A stretch of 64,000 nt of DNA from Oscarella lobularis (lineage: Eukaryota > Porifera > Homoscleromorpha > Homosclerophorida > Oscarellidae), in NCBI RefSeq assembly GCF_947507565.1, contig NC_089191.1:2081240-2145239 (forward strand), given 5' to 3'. Under the pieces are notes generated by a model that was given only the letters and a program-made list of their open reading frames with translations, ran no database searches and was not told where the DNA came from. Below are positions 36,233-49,358 of this stretch, piece by piece (positions within the stretch are counted from its first letter, which is position 1; each line of letters begins with the position of its first letter). A program made the translations under genes and the position numbers.

Positions 36233-36389
36233 ATGCTGAAATTAAGCTCGCGTTGTGTCATTGCTTCACTTACAGTCATATCTCCACGAGTGGCTGGTAG
36301 CAGTTTGGTTTAGAGTTTTTGTTTCTTCATTGACCTTACGTTTTTGAGTTTTACTTAATTTTCTTGCGTTTGAAAACTAATTTTCTTTC

Positions 36390-36929
36390 TTGAAGTTGCT
36401 ATTCTTTAGCGGGATAAATATTGAGTTATTTTGTCGCTCTAATCTGAATGGGCTATATCGACGTTCCCTTGAGGAAATAGCCAACTGCATTGTGGAAGTC
36501 AATGAACCCAAGCAACCGGGAACTTTCGACCACGTGCACAAAGCGTTTTCTTCGCGAAACTGCCTCTTCCATGTCCGTAAACCAGGCCAACGTTAGTCAA
36601 TCTGGACATTGCCGCCGCTCGAGCTCGAAAAAGCCAGTTTTTTCGCTCCACAAGTGCGTGGGACGTCGCGAAGCGTTACGTGGTACGACGAATCGTTGTT
36701 TAGGTCGAACACGAGCCTCGAGAGGACTATGCACTGTATATATGCTCCGCCAAAAACCGTTCTGAGATGGCGATCGTGTTACGTTCTGAGGAGAATCGTG
36801 TCCGAAAGGAGCATAAGGTTTGTAATTGCATGGAGGCGTGGGGGGCCTTCTGAGTTTGACTTAGTCGAAGCTATTTGCCTTAATTCACATTGTATACCAT
36901 CTTCGTTTGCCAGTCACACGAGCCGTTAG
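36390..36929 (+). pseudogene. Possible degenerate coding region
   Basis: Two frames in the same phase, 36390-36596 and 36609-36929, are separated by one TAG. They have protein-like composition (EEIANCIVEVNE; TSRSVTWYDESLF). No domain was recognised and no splice structure is evident. It could be a decayed exon or chance. Confidence 0.2.
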
Positions 36930-38114
36930 TATAGTATATACGAAATGGCTCTGTGCATATTTTTTCTCTCCTTGTCCCAGGCCATTTTTTTGACATAGCA
37001 TTACAGTTAATAACATAGCAGGTTCTTCATCGTCAATTACTTTGAGTGACGTTCAAGCCCTAGAAACGGCATAATGTTCTTGTGCTTTAGGAAGTTATAA
37101 TCGTTAATTAACCGCCGCGGCTTCACGCTCTTTTTTTCGTGAAGTTGAATTTAATTGGGCACTTTCAGGTGGCAAATAGGAGTATTGATGTCATTTTATT
37201 AATCTCCAAAGCCGTTGAGAAGTGGCATATCGAATTTGTGACCGTTGAAGGCACTTATATTTATCAGAATTGGCCTATAACATAAACGAACATCTTTTCT
37301 TTTTCGTCGTAGCTTTTACTGTGCAGCGAAGACGAAATTTCTGAATTTCTTACTCACCGCACGCGCGATTCCTGGATCGTTATTATCCGTCATTGGCCAA
37401 TCAAAGATTTAATTGGTTAGCACTCCAGTACCCTTTTCACTTTTTGACGTTAATATATATCTCTTAGACGCCAAGAACAGGTATTTAGATAAATGACGGC
37501 CTTTTGAGTTAGAAATCATCTGTCGTCTTTCAGGTACCGATTGTGTCCTAAAGCTACTAAAGAATAATTTGGACAAGAGCTGCGACGACGAAGTCGAGGA
37601 TGGAAGAAATAATCTTTTTTTAGTTGTTTGCTGCATGAACAGAGGCGCCACGAGGCGCACAGCTAGGCGCACAACATGACTTCCACGTGTGTCTTTCCAT
37701 CGCGCTAAGGGAGATAGAAGAGGTAGCAGGCGTACATTAGCTTAGGTTAGATAGGTATGCATTAGTTAGGGCAACGGCGGGGTGGCACACTCCCGCGTGT
37801 CGCCGCCGTCATGGAAATTGGGATACAGCCATTTTATTTCAATAAAAATTAAACAAAAAACGAACAGCCTTTTTCCCTATTAATTTTCGGGCAGTTTTTA
37901 TGCGCTGGGGGTCTTGCCCAGGACCCCATCGAGGAGCAGTTTTTTTGTAATTGGGTCATACTCAGGACCCGGGCACTTTAAAGTCATGCCCAGGACCACG
38001 CCCTAAAAGAATGAAATCTAAAAAATTAAATTTGAAAACAAGGCAAAATCTCATACAAACGATTCTCACTGCTCGAGGCTTGATTCCCCAGAGAAGACAA
38101 CCGCTAAATAAACC
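36930..38114. other. Intergenic, no gene recognised
   Basis: AT-rich. A CCAGGACC motif recurs four times between 37915 and 38005. An AATAAA signal lies at about 37840, without a confident upstream gene. Confidence 0.3.
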
Positions 38115-40220
38115 TAGTATTCAATTAAACATAAAGACACGAACATGATAACTTTGGAATATATCATCGCGCCTGTGTATACCTCTGTCCATACGGCGAC
38201 GATAGATTCTTTGCCTTCTTCCACTTCACTAGATATCATCGAGGATGCTAGCACCGTTGGTCGATATACCATTGAATATTTCGTTCGGAACAAAATAGCC
38301 TAAAATGTTAAAGACGTATATACGTTTGAAATTATATCAGTTCAATAGTTACTTGGCAAAACGTTTTTTCTTTCGTTTGCGGAAACGGGATGGACACCGA
38401 ACCGGTTTCGGAAGAATTGAAAATCCTTTTAAGGCACACAGTAGTGAACGTAATAAAATCCTGCCAGATTAAAATAAAGAAAAGTTATTCAAAAAAATCT
38501 ACTTTTCTATTTCATCAAATACCCCTTCAAATCCAGAATGAACGCCGCTGAAAACGCAGGCTTCTTTCAAGCAGACACGCGCACCGGAGCCGTATTTCTC
38601 ACTCCAGAGAAAGGTACCATATCGATCAGGAGTCTTCGCTTTTTGCTGCAAGGCTGTCACAAGGACGTTGGGCAGCAATGGGAAATTCATCTGAAGTGGC
38701 TTCACTGTTAACTATGCATTCTATTCATAAGCCAATATACCGTAGCCTCCTCTCAGTCGTGAATTTGGGAAAGCTGAGGACGGCGCTATGAAAATCGCTC
38801 GACGAAGAGCTTTGAGTGGAGAGAAAGGCGAACCACTCGATGGTCAAAGTGACCGTCTCGTAGGCGCTTCTTCTCGCTGAGCAAGCGTAGAAGCCCATTT
38901 CGGTTATTTTGTGGACCCAGCACGAAAACAATGGCGGATCCTCCATTTGACTGGCGAATCCGACGTTGAGTTGGACGTGAATGCGTTGGTTTGCTCTGCG
39001 CTTCATTATCTTGAAGAAGGTGGCCGACGAAAATTTGACAAATTTGCAGTCGTAGCGATCGACGTCACCTGAAAACTCCCAGTTTTCAGTGCCGAAGATC
39101 GGCGAATGAGCTAAAAAATAGGCTGTTCAAATGTAAGAAGAACCGTGCAATTCGCGAAATACGTGTTGGATCAACAAATGACGGATAAATCATAACGACT
39201 CCCTTTCCGTCCAAAGGGTCAGACACTCCTTCAAAGCCTGTTGTCAGGAAAGGAAGAAGCGCTACGACTGAAAGGAACAACATTTGTTTGAGAAGTGCGT
39301 CGGCTCGAATGACTGGCCACTGAGAAATCCTTCAATATATAGGAGCACACCTACAATCGCACTGTGAAAAGAAGCCAGGTGTATTTGATTAATCGATGCA
39401 ATATTACTGTTAAGCTTATCATTCGAAGATTATCAACTGCATATGAAGTTCTTCTATTTTCCACTCTTCGCCAGCTGGCGTGAAACGATGAGAATCGCAA
39501 AGAAAAACAATGGTTATTTGAGTGCAATCTTGGAGTGCATGCAAGGATTCAATAGGACAATTTCACTTTACCTTGAGTCGACTACAGCAACAGGAAGAAC
39601 TGTTGAGTAAATCAGATGATTGACTAAGGATTCTACAAAATGCTTCTGCATGTGAATTCGGTTATCAAGGCAGCTGTATACGGACATTGATATTCACCTA
39701 TTTTTGCCTTGGAAAAAGTAGGATATTGACACGCCATACCTACAAAACCGCGACGACAACGTTATACAGCTCTTTCGACTGATCTGTAGCCTCCAAAAGC
39801 TTCTTCAACATGGCCATGTCGTACAGTAATCGGACTTTTCGCTCATCCGCAACATAGCTAGTTCCGAAGAAGCTTCAGACCCTGTCTGTAGCCTCACAAT
39901 TATTATATTGGAATAAAAGAAGGTAGCTGCCTCACCAAATACTGGTAAAAAAGACGTTGGCGTTTCTTTCCTTACTTCCTAACGCGCGCTACAGTCAATT
40001 CCGTAGGGAACGCCTACAAGCAGAGCTCCGCCACGACCATCTAATTAACAGGATGAAGAACAAATGGTAACATTTCTGCTGCTTATAAGTGCAAGGCTTA
40101 GTCTCACCTTATCAAACTCGTGCAGTACCATATGTACTTTTCTATTCAAGCTTCCGTACGTAGCGAGTTTTGTTTCAAATCGATTCTCTTTCAAAACCCA
40201 CTATTCTTATTCTCCAATCT
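38115..40220. repeat. Segmental duplication of the H-lectin gene 5' region, copy 1
   Basis: Collinear with 45455-47540, same orientation. It begins at ATTAAACATAAAGACACG and runs through the 5' lectin exons and the upstream flank. Indels and substitutions are scattered along the length. The left border falls inside a lectin exon of the parent, so the copy holds only the gene's beginning. Confidence 0.85.
38150..39288 (-). pseudogene. H-type-lectin/EGF gene, orphan 5' copy
   Basis: It carries the signal-peptide segment (MLFLSVVALLPFL near 39283), one H-type lectin exon (PPLFSCWVHKITEMGFYAC, WFAFLS; 39006-38725), the next half-module (PDRYGTFLWSEK, VCLKEACVFSG; 38700-38500) and part of a third. 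At the CCTATTTTTTAGC position the reading frame is broken where the parent reads CCTATTATTTTAGCC. No downstream lectin, Kazal or EGF exons are present, so it cannot encode the full protein. Confidence 0.75.
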
Positions 40221-40754
40221 TTCAACTGAAAGGAAGAAAGATCAATCATCCCATGACTCATAAAGAGATACTTCCAACTTATCATATGAGAGCGAAGGCT
40301 ATCGTTCTCTATGTTCTCTTACCCTTCTTCTCGTCCCATAATGGATATGTGTGTGTAAAGCCTAACTGTGTATATGAAATGACTCTTTCGCTTCTTTGAG
40401 AGAGAATGCTCGCGGCCAAATACGTTTATGATAAAGACAATAAATATTGGACGTCTTGAAAATATTCGACGTTGAAGACGTCAGTTTCGATTTATGATTC
40501 ACAGAAAACGACTATATGAAAATCCTATATGAAAAGGAACCTTCACTTGGGAAGTGTAACCACATACTTTTAGGGTGAGCGGGTAAAAACTTTAGTACGA
40601 CGCTCTCTATCGGTTCCTTTTACATTCTAATTACAGTGGTCGTTTACAGCGTCGTTGTCTAGATAAATAACAATTTTGTATCAGAAGAAAACGTTGATGA
40701 AGATAACCAGTGCAGCATGAGAGCAACTGCATTTTCTCCCACTTGTCAAAATCT
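40221..40754. other. Intergenic, no gene recognised
   Basis: Nothing supportable beyond short chance frames. Confidence 0.35.
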
Positions 40755-41285
40755 TCTTGGGGACACGGACGATGGAACGTCTGTATGAGAGCAAGGAGAA
40801 AACGGGGTGAGGCCCCTTATGGGGTTCAGTGTCACTAGGGCCACGGGACTTTTGCTCGCAGCGGCCGTTGTGAACATCGCGCGCACGCAAAACTCAAAGC
40901 ATGTGGAGACTAACCTTTAAGCTTTTCTTCGTGCAATCGACTAAAGAATTCGGCTTGCGACGCAAGAGAGAGGGGCTTCGAAAGGTGACGGATAAATTCG
41001 TCTCTAGAGCAATAAGGAACCCCTGACACTCGCCGACTGCACTGTCCGCATGTAGGCCTTAACGATACCGTCAAATAGAATAATAAAGAGGCGTCGCGAG
41101 CTCTGCGTTACGCTTTGCATTGCGAAAATCTGTTCGCGGCACCCCTTACGGAGCCTCACCTTTTTGTAAAAGCACCAGCCCGTAGAGAAACTGGTTTGGA
41201 AAGCCTTTGCGAAGAGCCGAAGCGAGTGTTGCAAAAGATTCAGTCCAACAGGTTGGTTTTTTTCTGAGAGCATTACCCGGATAAG
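40755..41285 (-). repeat. Dispersed repeat R1 copy
   Basis: Minus-orientation copy: GAACGTCTGTATGAGAGCAAG start, GGGGTGAGGCCCC, TTTTGCTCGCAGCGG, CGGAGCCTCACC, and GCATTACCCGGATAAGG end. Confidence 0.85.
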
Positions 41286-41791
41286 GTATGCAAGAAGTAT
41301 AAATAGGTTTGCATCGATATCCGTCCACGTGGCGCATGTCTTGGCTATACTTGCCCTTACAGAAAATTTTACCGATGTTTGCTACACTTATGTTCCTAAA
41401 GTTCACTGGATATAATCGAGAGGGTTTCTCTTAGAATGGCACGTGCTAGATGTTACAGAATCGAAGCGTCTCTTGAACGTTTCGGCGCACCGGAGATTTT
41501 AGGAGTGCTTTAGCCGAATCCTGCGCAGATTAAATGTCTTCTCCAGCGATATCGCAATGACGTCACAAATTGCTATCCTGGAGAATGGAATCACGATCAA
41601 GGATATCCCTTCTTTTTCTACGATCGCTCACCGATGAGAGAGAGCTCCTGCAGTACTAAACTTTTTTTTTTCACAAACAAACAAAGAAGATTGAAACACG
41701 TGAACAAGACATCAACATCATCATGCATGCTCCTAAACATGCGGCGCTACTAGTAGTCAGTGCTCACCACTCGGAAAACCCAACGTCTTCT

Positions 41792-44700
41792 TCAATCATC
41801 ACATGTGTCGCAGCTGGGTTTGCATGGGCTCAGAGTGCCTGTTTTGATTCGACACCAGCGATCGTCGCCAAAATTTCCCGCCATGCAGCTGTAGTGCCAA
41901 CGACCATCATCGTCTTGGAACGGAATTTGGCACTGACCATTGTAAATCGTTGTGCAAGGACAGACTCCTATGCAGTAAAGGCGCATACATAATCCAGATT
42001 AAAAGAAATTCCAAAACCTTACGATGGCAAACATTGTCATCGCCAAGAACATATCCTTTTGAGCAAACACAGCCATATTCTCCGTCGTCGTTCATCTCGC
42101 ACTTGGAATTCGAAGGACAATTTTTGCAATTGCCGTGGGCTAAAGTGTACAAATACATATTGAAAATTACTTAGAGTGAAGTGATCTAAAGCACGCACTG
42201 CAAGAGACTCCATCTCCTGTAAAGCCAGAGTTACATTCACATGAATAGACACCTTCTGATTTAACACATTTAGCGTTTGCACTGCACTGGTTGCATACAG
42301 CCGGCACTGGACACAAGATATTTTAAATTTTCACCACTTCTCATTGTATTACCGCAAGTTTTCCCAGAACCAACGTAGCCTTCTATGCAACTGCAAACGT
42401 ATTCTTCTTCATCATTCAGAGCACATTCGGCGTTCTCAGGGCACGATTCACAATGATCAGGTTCTAAAAAGTCCTCAAATTTAAAGAACCATTTGATGTC
42501 GGCTAATAATTACTGCAAATGTCTCCGTCTCGGAAATATCCCATCTTGCACGAGCACACGTGATTCTCCATTCCGTTGCTATCCGAAGAGAGTTCACATG
42601 CAGCATTTTTACCACAGAATTTGCATTTGTCTGGTACTAAAGAAAAGAATGTGAAAATATATGTAGACGAGTAGACGCGAATCGATCGCATACAGCATTT
42701 CTCCTTTTCATCTCCGAGATAGAATCCTTCGTTGCATACGCATCTGTATTCGCCCGAGTTTAATTTACATTCAGAATTCGCCTGGCATTCCCTTTTGCAC
42801 GGATTTTCTTCGGCTAGAATAACAATATAGAGAGAAACATCTTACACAAATACTTGATTAGTCTTACTGCATGTCTGTCCATTGCCTTCGTAACCGTCGT
42901 CGCATACGCACGAGTACTGCTCATTGTCATTCATAATGCATTTAGCATTAGCAGAGCACGATTTACATAGATCGGGTTCTATGAAAAACTAGTATTAGAA
43001 CTTGATAACTAGCGTTTTCTTTCGTTACTGCATAGTTGTTCATCTTCAAAAAATCCAGGTTTGCAAGAGCATTTGCGAGCTTCGTGATCGCATAATGCGT
43101 TATTTTGGCAGTTACGACAAACATTCGGTACTAAGGTATGTCATATGGACGTAGGTTAGAAAACTGATTCATAAACTTACAGCACCGCTTTTCTTTAAAA
43201 AAATAGCCTTGGGGGCAAATACACGTGTATTTCCCATGAGCCAAAAGACATTCAGCCATATCTGGGCACGCTTTGCACTCTTCGGATTCTGAGAAAATAA
43301 ATGACCTAAATCAATAATTTGTTCTAAGCGATTTCAAATTACTGCAAATGTCCCCAACTCGAAAATATCCGGATTTGCACGAGCATACAAAGTCATCGCC
43401 CGCTTCTGTGCATTCAGCATTTTCGCCGCAACTTTTGCACCTAAGTGGCCCTAATAGAGAATTTTAAATGAAAAACGAAAATTGATGTTTAGGACACATA
43501 CAGCATGTGCGCTCCTTTGCCAAATAAAAGCCTTCTCTGCAAGTGCATTCTCCTTGAAGACATTCAGCGTTTGCCTGACAAGCCATTTTACACATCATCT
43601 TGGGCTCTATAGCGATCATAAAAAAGGACATATCACCAATGATAATGATCTCACCGCAAGTCTTTCCGTCTCCTTCATAGCCACTTTTGCATCGGCACAT
43701 GTACTCGTTGTCTTGCCCACGCACACATTCCGCATTCGAATCACAATTCATGCAATTTTTTTGCCCTTAATTAATAAACGCTATGAGAATGAAAACAATA
43801 TAGTGCATGAAAGAAACCTGGTAATATGACGAAGTCAATTACGATGAGATCGTAATAAACGTTTCGGAGCTCTTTGATGCATACTTGAAAACGGTCTCCA
43901 GACAACGACTTAATTAATGAAAATTAAAAATTCTAACAAACAGAACGCAAAAACGTACGTTGATCCAAGAAATGATATTATTGCATTTTTCGTTGGAAGA
44001 CGCTTTTTCAACTTGGACTCGAGTAGCTTGGGCGAACACCAGAGGAGTCATAAAACGTTTTTGAAATTGAACAAGCTATTATAGAATCGGTTGAAATTGT
44101 TATAGCCGATCAACGGTCAGCTTACTTTGCAAAATGCTCCGTTATTTTCTTCCGTCAATATAAAGTCGTCGCGCTTGAAAGAAATTTGCCCCAAACCCGC
44201 AGATATGCCTTTAGTCCTCGGATAGGCAATCCAATCCTAGAAAATCTCAAAGTTGGCTTGAACATAGAAAAATCGACAAAAGGATTACGATCGAAATCTT
44301 TCTGTGGAGTCCACCAAAATATTGCATTTCTCTCACGCATAAAGTGATTGAGTTGATCGTCACGTATTCGGCCCAAACGCTCGCGGCGTCATACGAAGCG
44401 TTCTCGATGGAATGATGCAGAGTGGCGAGAACAGAAGGAGGATTATCAAAGCCCGATATCTTGATCGTTTTACACGTCGTTTCAGTCCACCACGACTCCA
44501 AATGAATAGTTCCGGCACATGAATCTTTCGGGGCCCCTTCAAACACTATCCAGCTAGCACGAGCGTTTGACAGGTCATGACGATTGCCTCTTCCGGAAGC
44601 AAGCAAACAAATGTTCAATGTACTTTTTGTGAGTTTTTCTATCCAAATGGCCGTTGCATCGTGTATCATCGACGTATCGTCGTCGTAATAGACGGTCGCC

Positions 44701-46612
44701 AACGCTTTGAGTCGGCGCCTAATATTAAAATTGAACATCGAACTGGAAAATGATGCCGTCTGACAAATGTAGTCAATTTCCCTACTAACGGAAGTAAAAG
44801 AAATGGAACCGGTTTGATTAGTAAATCCTATATAAGATAAAAAGAAATTACGTTATAAATTAAATATATCAAAACGACCTACCTTTACAGTTGCCTTCGC
44901 GAAGAATAGTAATTTTCTCCCCTTTATGACCGTAGACATATTGGTGAAATTTACAATCGCTGTCAAACGTCATTCCATTCGAAGCGCAGACCGGTCTTTC
45001 AGCTTCGTTGAGACACGGAGGTTCTTTGCAAGTGTACTTTCCGCGTTCCGTTTCGACGCATTTGCCGTAATTAGGACATTTCGCAAAAGTGCACGGATTC
45101 AACGCTAACGAAACAAAGCATTTCACATCCCATTTAGTACATTATTCACTGGCGGATCTGGGGGAAAGCCCCTTCTGAAATATTCAGACTCTCATTTATG
45201 TAGGGAAAGGGTCCATAAAGAGAACTAAAAGATACGTAACAGTGACTACAATTTCAAAGGCATTCGCATAGAGAAAAGCTTTAATTCAAAGAAAATTTTG
45301 AATGACCTCGCCCAAATTCAGAAATCAAAATTTTAAGATCGACCCGCCACTAACTATTTCTCACTTACTTCCAATTGCGCACCACGTCACGGCAACGGTA
45401 ACTTTTAGACTCGTAGTTCGCACACACAGTCGAAATCCTTCCCCAGTAATACTCTTCGATTAAACATAAAGACACGCACATGATAACTTTGGAATATATA
45501 TCATGGCGCCTGTATACCTCTGTCCATACGGCGACGATAGATTCTTTGCCTTCTTCCACTTCACTAGATATCATCGAGGACGTTAACACGGTTGGTCGAT
45601 ATTTTATTGAATATTTCGTTCGGAACAAAATAGCCTAAAATGTTAAAGACGTATATACGTTTGAAATTATATCAGTGCAATAGTTACTTGGCAAAACGTT
45701 TTTTCTTTCGTTTGCGGAAACGGGATGGACACCGAACCGGTTTCGGAAGAATTGAAAATCTTTTTAAGCCACACAGTAGTGAACGTAATAAAATCCTGCC
45801 AGATAAAAAGAAAGAAAAGTTAATCAAGAAAAAGTCTACTTTCTATTTCATGAAATACCCCTTCAAATCCAGAATGAACGCCGCTGAAAACGCAGGCTTC
45901 TTTCAAGCAGACACGCGCACCGGAGCCGTCTTTCTCACTCCAGAGAAAGGTACCATATCGATCAGGAGTCTTCGCTTTTTGCTGCAAGGCCGTCACAAGG
46001 ACATTAGACAGCAATGGGAAATTCATCTGAAGTGGCTTCGCTATTAACTATGCATTCTATTCATAAGCCAATATACCGTAGCCTCTTCGCAGATCGTCTC
46101 AGTCGTGAATTTGGGAAAGCTGAGAACGGCGCTATGAAATTCCTTGGACGAAGAGCTTTGAGCGGAGAGAAAGGCGAACCACTCGATGGTCAAAGTGACC
46201 GTCTCGTAGGCGCCTCTTCTCGCCGAACAAGCGTAGAAGCCCAATTCAGTTATTTTGTGAACCCAGCACGAAAACAATGGCGGATCCTCCATTTGACTGG
46301 CGAATCCGACGTTGAGTTGGACGTGAATGCGTTCGTTTGCTCTGCGCTTCATTATCTTGAAGAAGGCGGCCGACGAAAATTTGACAAATTTGCAGTCATA
46401 GCGATCGACGTCACCTGAAAACTCCCAGTTTTCAGTGCCGAAGATCGGCGAATGGGCTAAAATAATAGGCTCTTCCAATGTAAGAGGAACGGCGCCATTC
46501 GCGAAATACGTGTTTGCGGCTCAGGAACAATGGACGGCGGAATTAAAAATGGCCCTCCTTCCACGCTTGCTGTCAGGAAAGGAACAAGCGCTACGACTGA
46601 AAGAAACAACAT
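41792..46612 (-). CDS. H-type lectin / Kazal / EGF / FN2-like secreted protein (minus-strand paralogue)
   Basis: This is a many-exon gene read right to left. A likely signal peptide (MLFLSVVALVPFL, ATG 46612) precedes H-type lectin modules at 46480-46050 and 46030-45820 (VCLKEACVFSG), then 45600-45365 (AVWTEVYRRH). A Kazal/follistatin-like exon follows (45126-44870, CASNGMTFDSDC), then two more lectin modules (44740-44100; LCVREMQYFGGLH, then DWIAYP after a spliced phase-0 junction) and another (44060-43840). Eleven EGF exons run from about 43765 to 42023, and a last FN2-like exon (41967-41792, CQIPF...HYSC...WC) ends at a stop. The join between signal segment and first lectin exon is not in one frame, so the 5' model is incomplete. 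It is likely a secreted or matrix lectin. From the second EGF on, module order matches the plus-strand gene at 49359. Confidence 0.75.
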
Positions 46613-47540
46613 TTGCCCCTGAAGTGCGTCGGCTCGAATGACTTGCTACCGAGTGTTCCTTCAATATATAAGCGCCCACCTACGATCGCACTGTGAGGAG
46701 CCAGGTGTATTCAATGAATCGATGCAATATTACCGTTAAGCTAATCATTCGAAGATTATCAACTGCATATGAAGTTCGAATCTTCGCCAGCGGGCGTCAA
46801 ATGATGAGAATCGCAAAGGAAAACAATCGTTATTTGAGTGCAATCTTGGGGTGCAAGAGTTAATTGAATAGGACAATTTCACTTTACTTTTGCTACAGCA
46901 ACAGGAAGAACTGTTGAGTAACACAGATGATTGACTAAGGATTCTACGAAATGCGTCTGCATGTGAATTCGGTTATCAGGGCAGCTGTACACCTATTTTT
47001 GTCTTGGAGAAAGAAGGATATTGACACTCCATACCTACCAAACCGCAAAGACAACGTTTTACAGCTCTTTTGACTGATCTTCAGCCTCCGAAAGCCTTTG
47101 CAATATGGCCAGGTCGGTCGTACAGTAATCGGACTTTTCGCTCATCCATAGCTAGTCCCGAAGAAGCTTCAGACCCTTTCTGTAGCCTCAAATTTATTGT
47201 GTTGGAATAAGAGAAGGTAGCTGCCTACCAAATACTGGCAAAGAAGACGTTTGCGTTCTCTTCCTTTTTTGCCTAGCGCGCGCTACCGTCAATTCTGTAG
47301 GAAACGGCTACAAGCAAAGCTCCGCCACGACCGTTTAATTCACAGGATGAAGGACAGAAAAGGTATCATTTCTGCTGTTTATAAGTGCAAGGCTTAGTCT
47401 CACTTTATCAAACTCGTGCAGTACCCTATGTACTTTTCTATTCAGGCTTCCGTACGTAGCGTAGTTTTGTTCCTATTCGATTCTCTTTCGAGAATCACTA
47501 TTCTTTCTCTCTAATCTTCTTGAAAAAACTAATTCCTGCA
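45455..47540. repeat. Segmental duplication of the H-lectin gene 5' region, copy 2 (parent)
   Basis: Counterpart of 38115-40220. It includes the first lectin exons and about 0.9 kb of upstream flank. The lectin exon here is open throughout (46478-46044), unlike the copy. Confidence 0.85.
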
Positions 47541-48840
47541 GCTGAGACTGCGATGATAGCTTCTACGTTTCAAAACAATAGAAATATAATAAAACTTATT
47601 TTCTATTCTGATCCTCAATTAAACGCACGCACCTGCCGTTCTATATGAAAGACAGTGACTTACTCTCCAGCCTGCAAATAATCATAGCTTTTGCAGGCAT
47701 GCAGCCGTATGTTCCTCGTATTCATGTGACGTTCCTTACGTGACGTATAATTTATTCACTATCTTAGGTCAAATCAGTGTTGATCGAGTTAGGTTTATTA
47801 TTCACAGAGGCATGGTGGAAGAAGTCAATATGCAAGGTAGCTAGAGACACGTTGATAGAGTCAGTGTCCTAATTGTTAGACGTATTTTAGGTATGATTAA
47901 TCATTCGTGCCCTCTATCATTGATAGAATGTCGCTGGCCTCGCGGTCGAGCTGTAACAGGGAGACAAAGTAGGGATATTGAGATACATATTTATTTGAAA
48001 GCGTCATTGCTGTTTTTATTCTTCCTTTCCCTTGTTGCTTCGCGCTTCTGCATGCAAACACCTTTGTTAGTGACGTAGTCGTTAATGTACGTTGCAGATA
48101 GTCTGGCGGCGCAAAAAAAACTAGCGAAACAGGACAAGTCGACTGTCTGAAAATTTTGTCTGCTAGTTTCGAGCCACTGTGATTTGCAGACGCACGCAAA
48201 GGACATATCAGTAAATTGTGAATGACAAGTCAACACGATCGTTACAGAAATGACCCACAGCGAGTTACACAGTCCGTTTTCCACTTTACTGTAAAGCGTT
48301 GAAGGTTCAAGCTGCTGTATTGATGTCTATTGTTAGCTTATGGCATGCATTTTTTCATGACACTCGCAATGATCTTTCTAATTATTCAAAACGAGCAACG
48401 CTGCTGCAGCCTAACGCACACTAGCTAACAAACGGTTGAGTCACTCTTCTCCCGGTCGCCTCTTAATGACTTTGCATTGCCACCAACTTTACTGAAACGT
48501 TTGCAAGTTTGTTCATTAAATGGGGTTTGGGCAAGCAGACCTCGAGATTGCGTTACTTGCGTTTGTGAATTTCATTTCAACTTGTCGTGTTGGCATCTAG
48601 CGCCTTTAGCGATGCATGAAGGAGTTTAGATGCATAGCAGTAGGATTCTGCAGGTGGCTTTTATCACTTATGCAGGACACGTGAAGATTCCTTTCGTTGT
48701 GCACGTGTGCATGCACGAAGCCGTCTGCAACCTCGACGCGTGCAGCCGTTTAGTAATTTATTCAATGCTTCGGAAGCATGATTAATCATTCCTATATAAG
48801 TTATTTCTGATATTCTTGAAGTGCAGCTGTTCCTTTGAAT
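47541..48840. other. Intergenic between divergent paralogues
   Basis: No gene recognised. A frame of 100 codons on the minus strand (47897-48199) lacks domain or splice support. Confidence 0.35.
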
Positions 48841-48894
48841 TATTGTTTAACTTTTTATTTTTAGTATATCCGCCCACCTAGGTCAATTGACGTT

Positions 48895-49005
48895 GGCTGG
48901 CACAATATAAGGCTAGTTCAGCCTCACGGTCACTTCATTCAGAAGTTTGCAAGCCGACACTGTTGTCTTCTCCACTTGAAGACTTTCAAACCTCTCGAAA
49001 AGGTA
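48895..49005 (+). promoter_or_regulatory. Candidate promoter and noncoding first exon of the TSP1/EGF gene
   Basis: A TATA-like ATATAAGG (about 48905-48912) is followed some 30 bp later by TCAGCCTCACGGTCACTTCATTC, which could be a start-site region. A candidate exon ends CTCGAAAAG|GTATAC near 49001. The coding exon begins at 49359. This is a sequence-only inference. Confidence 0.35.
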
Positions 49006-49358
49006 TACACGAGAAAGGCTGACTTAGGTTATTGAATGCGGTATTCGTCTTTCAAAGTAAAACACCCCAAACTCAAAGTTTAAATACCGCTGTTATTGGC
49101 GCTTGTACCTTTACTTGCGCAAACCAGTGTTAATATGCGGCGTTTTGCTACGGTCTCCTTTGTCAACTTGAACTTTTTAGTACGCGTTCTGTTTGTGAAG
49201 CGCTTTGATCGTTTCTTACCACAAAGGTGCATGCATCTTCTCTTGTAGCCTTGAGAACCGGGAGCGTAATTGACGTCTATATAATTAATCTGCAGAAATT
49301 AGACAGTTGATATTCGAAGTCTAAAGCTTAAATGTTGTAATTAATTGATAGTTTGAAG

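Noticed and set aside
47897-48199. 100-codon minus-strand frame between the divergent EGF genes
   Set aside because: No start context, signal, domain or splice partner; composition looks like chance.
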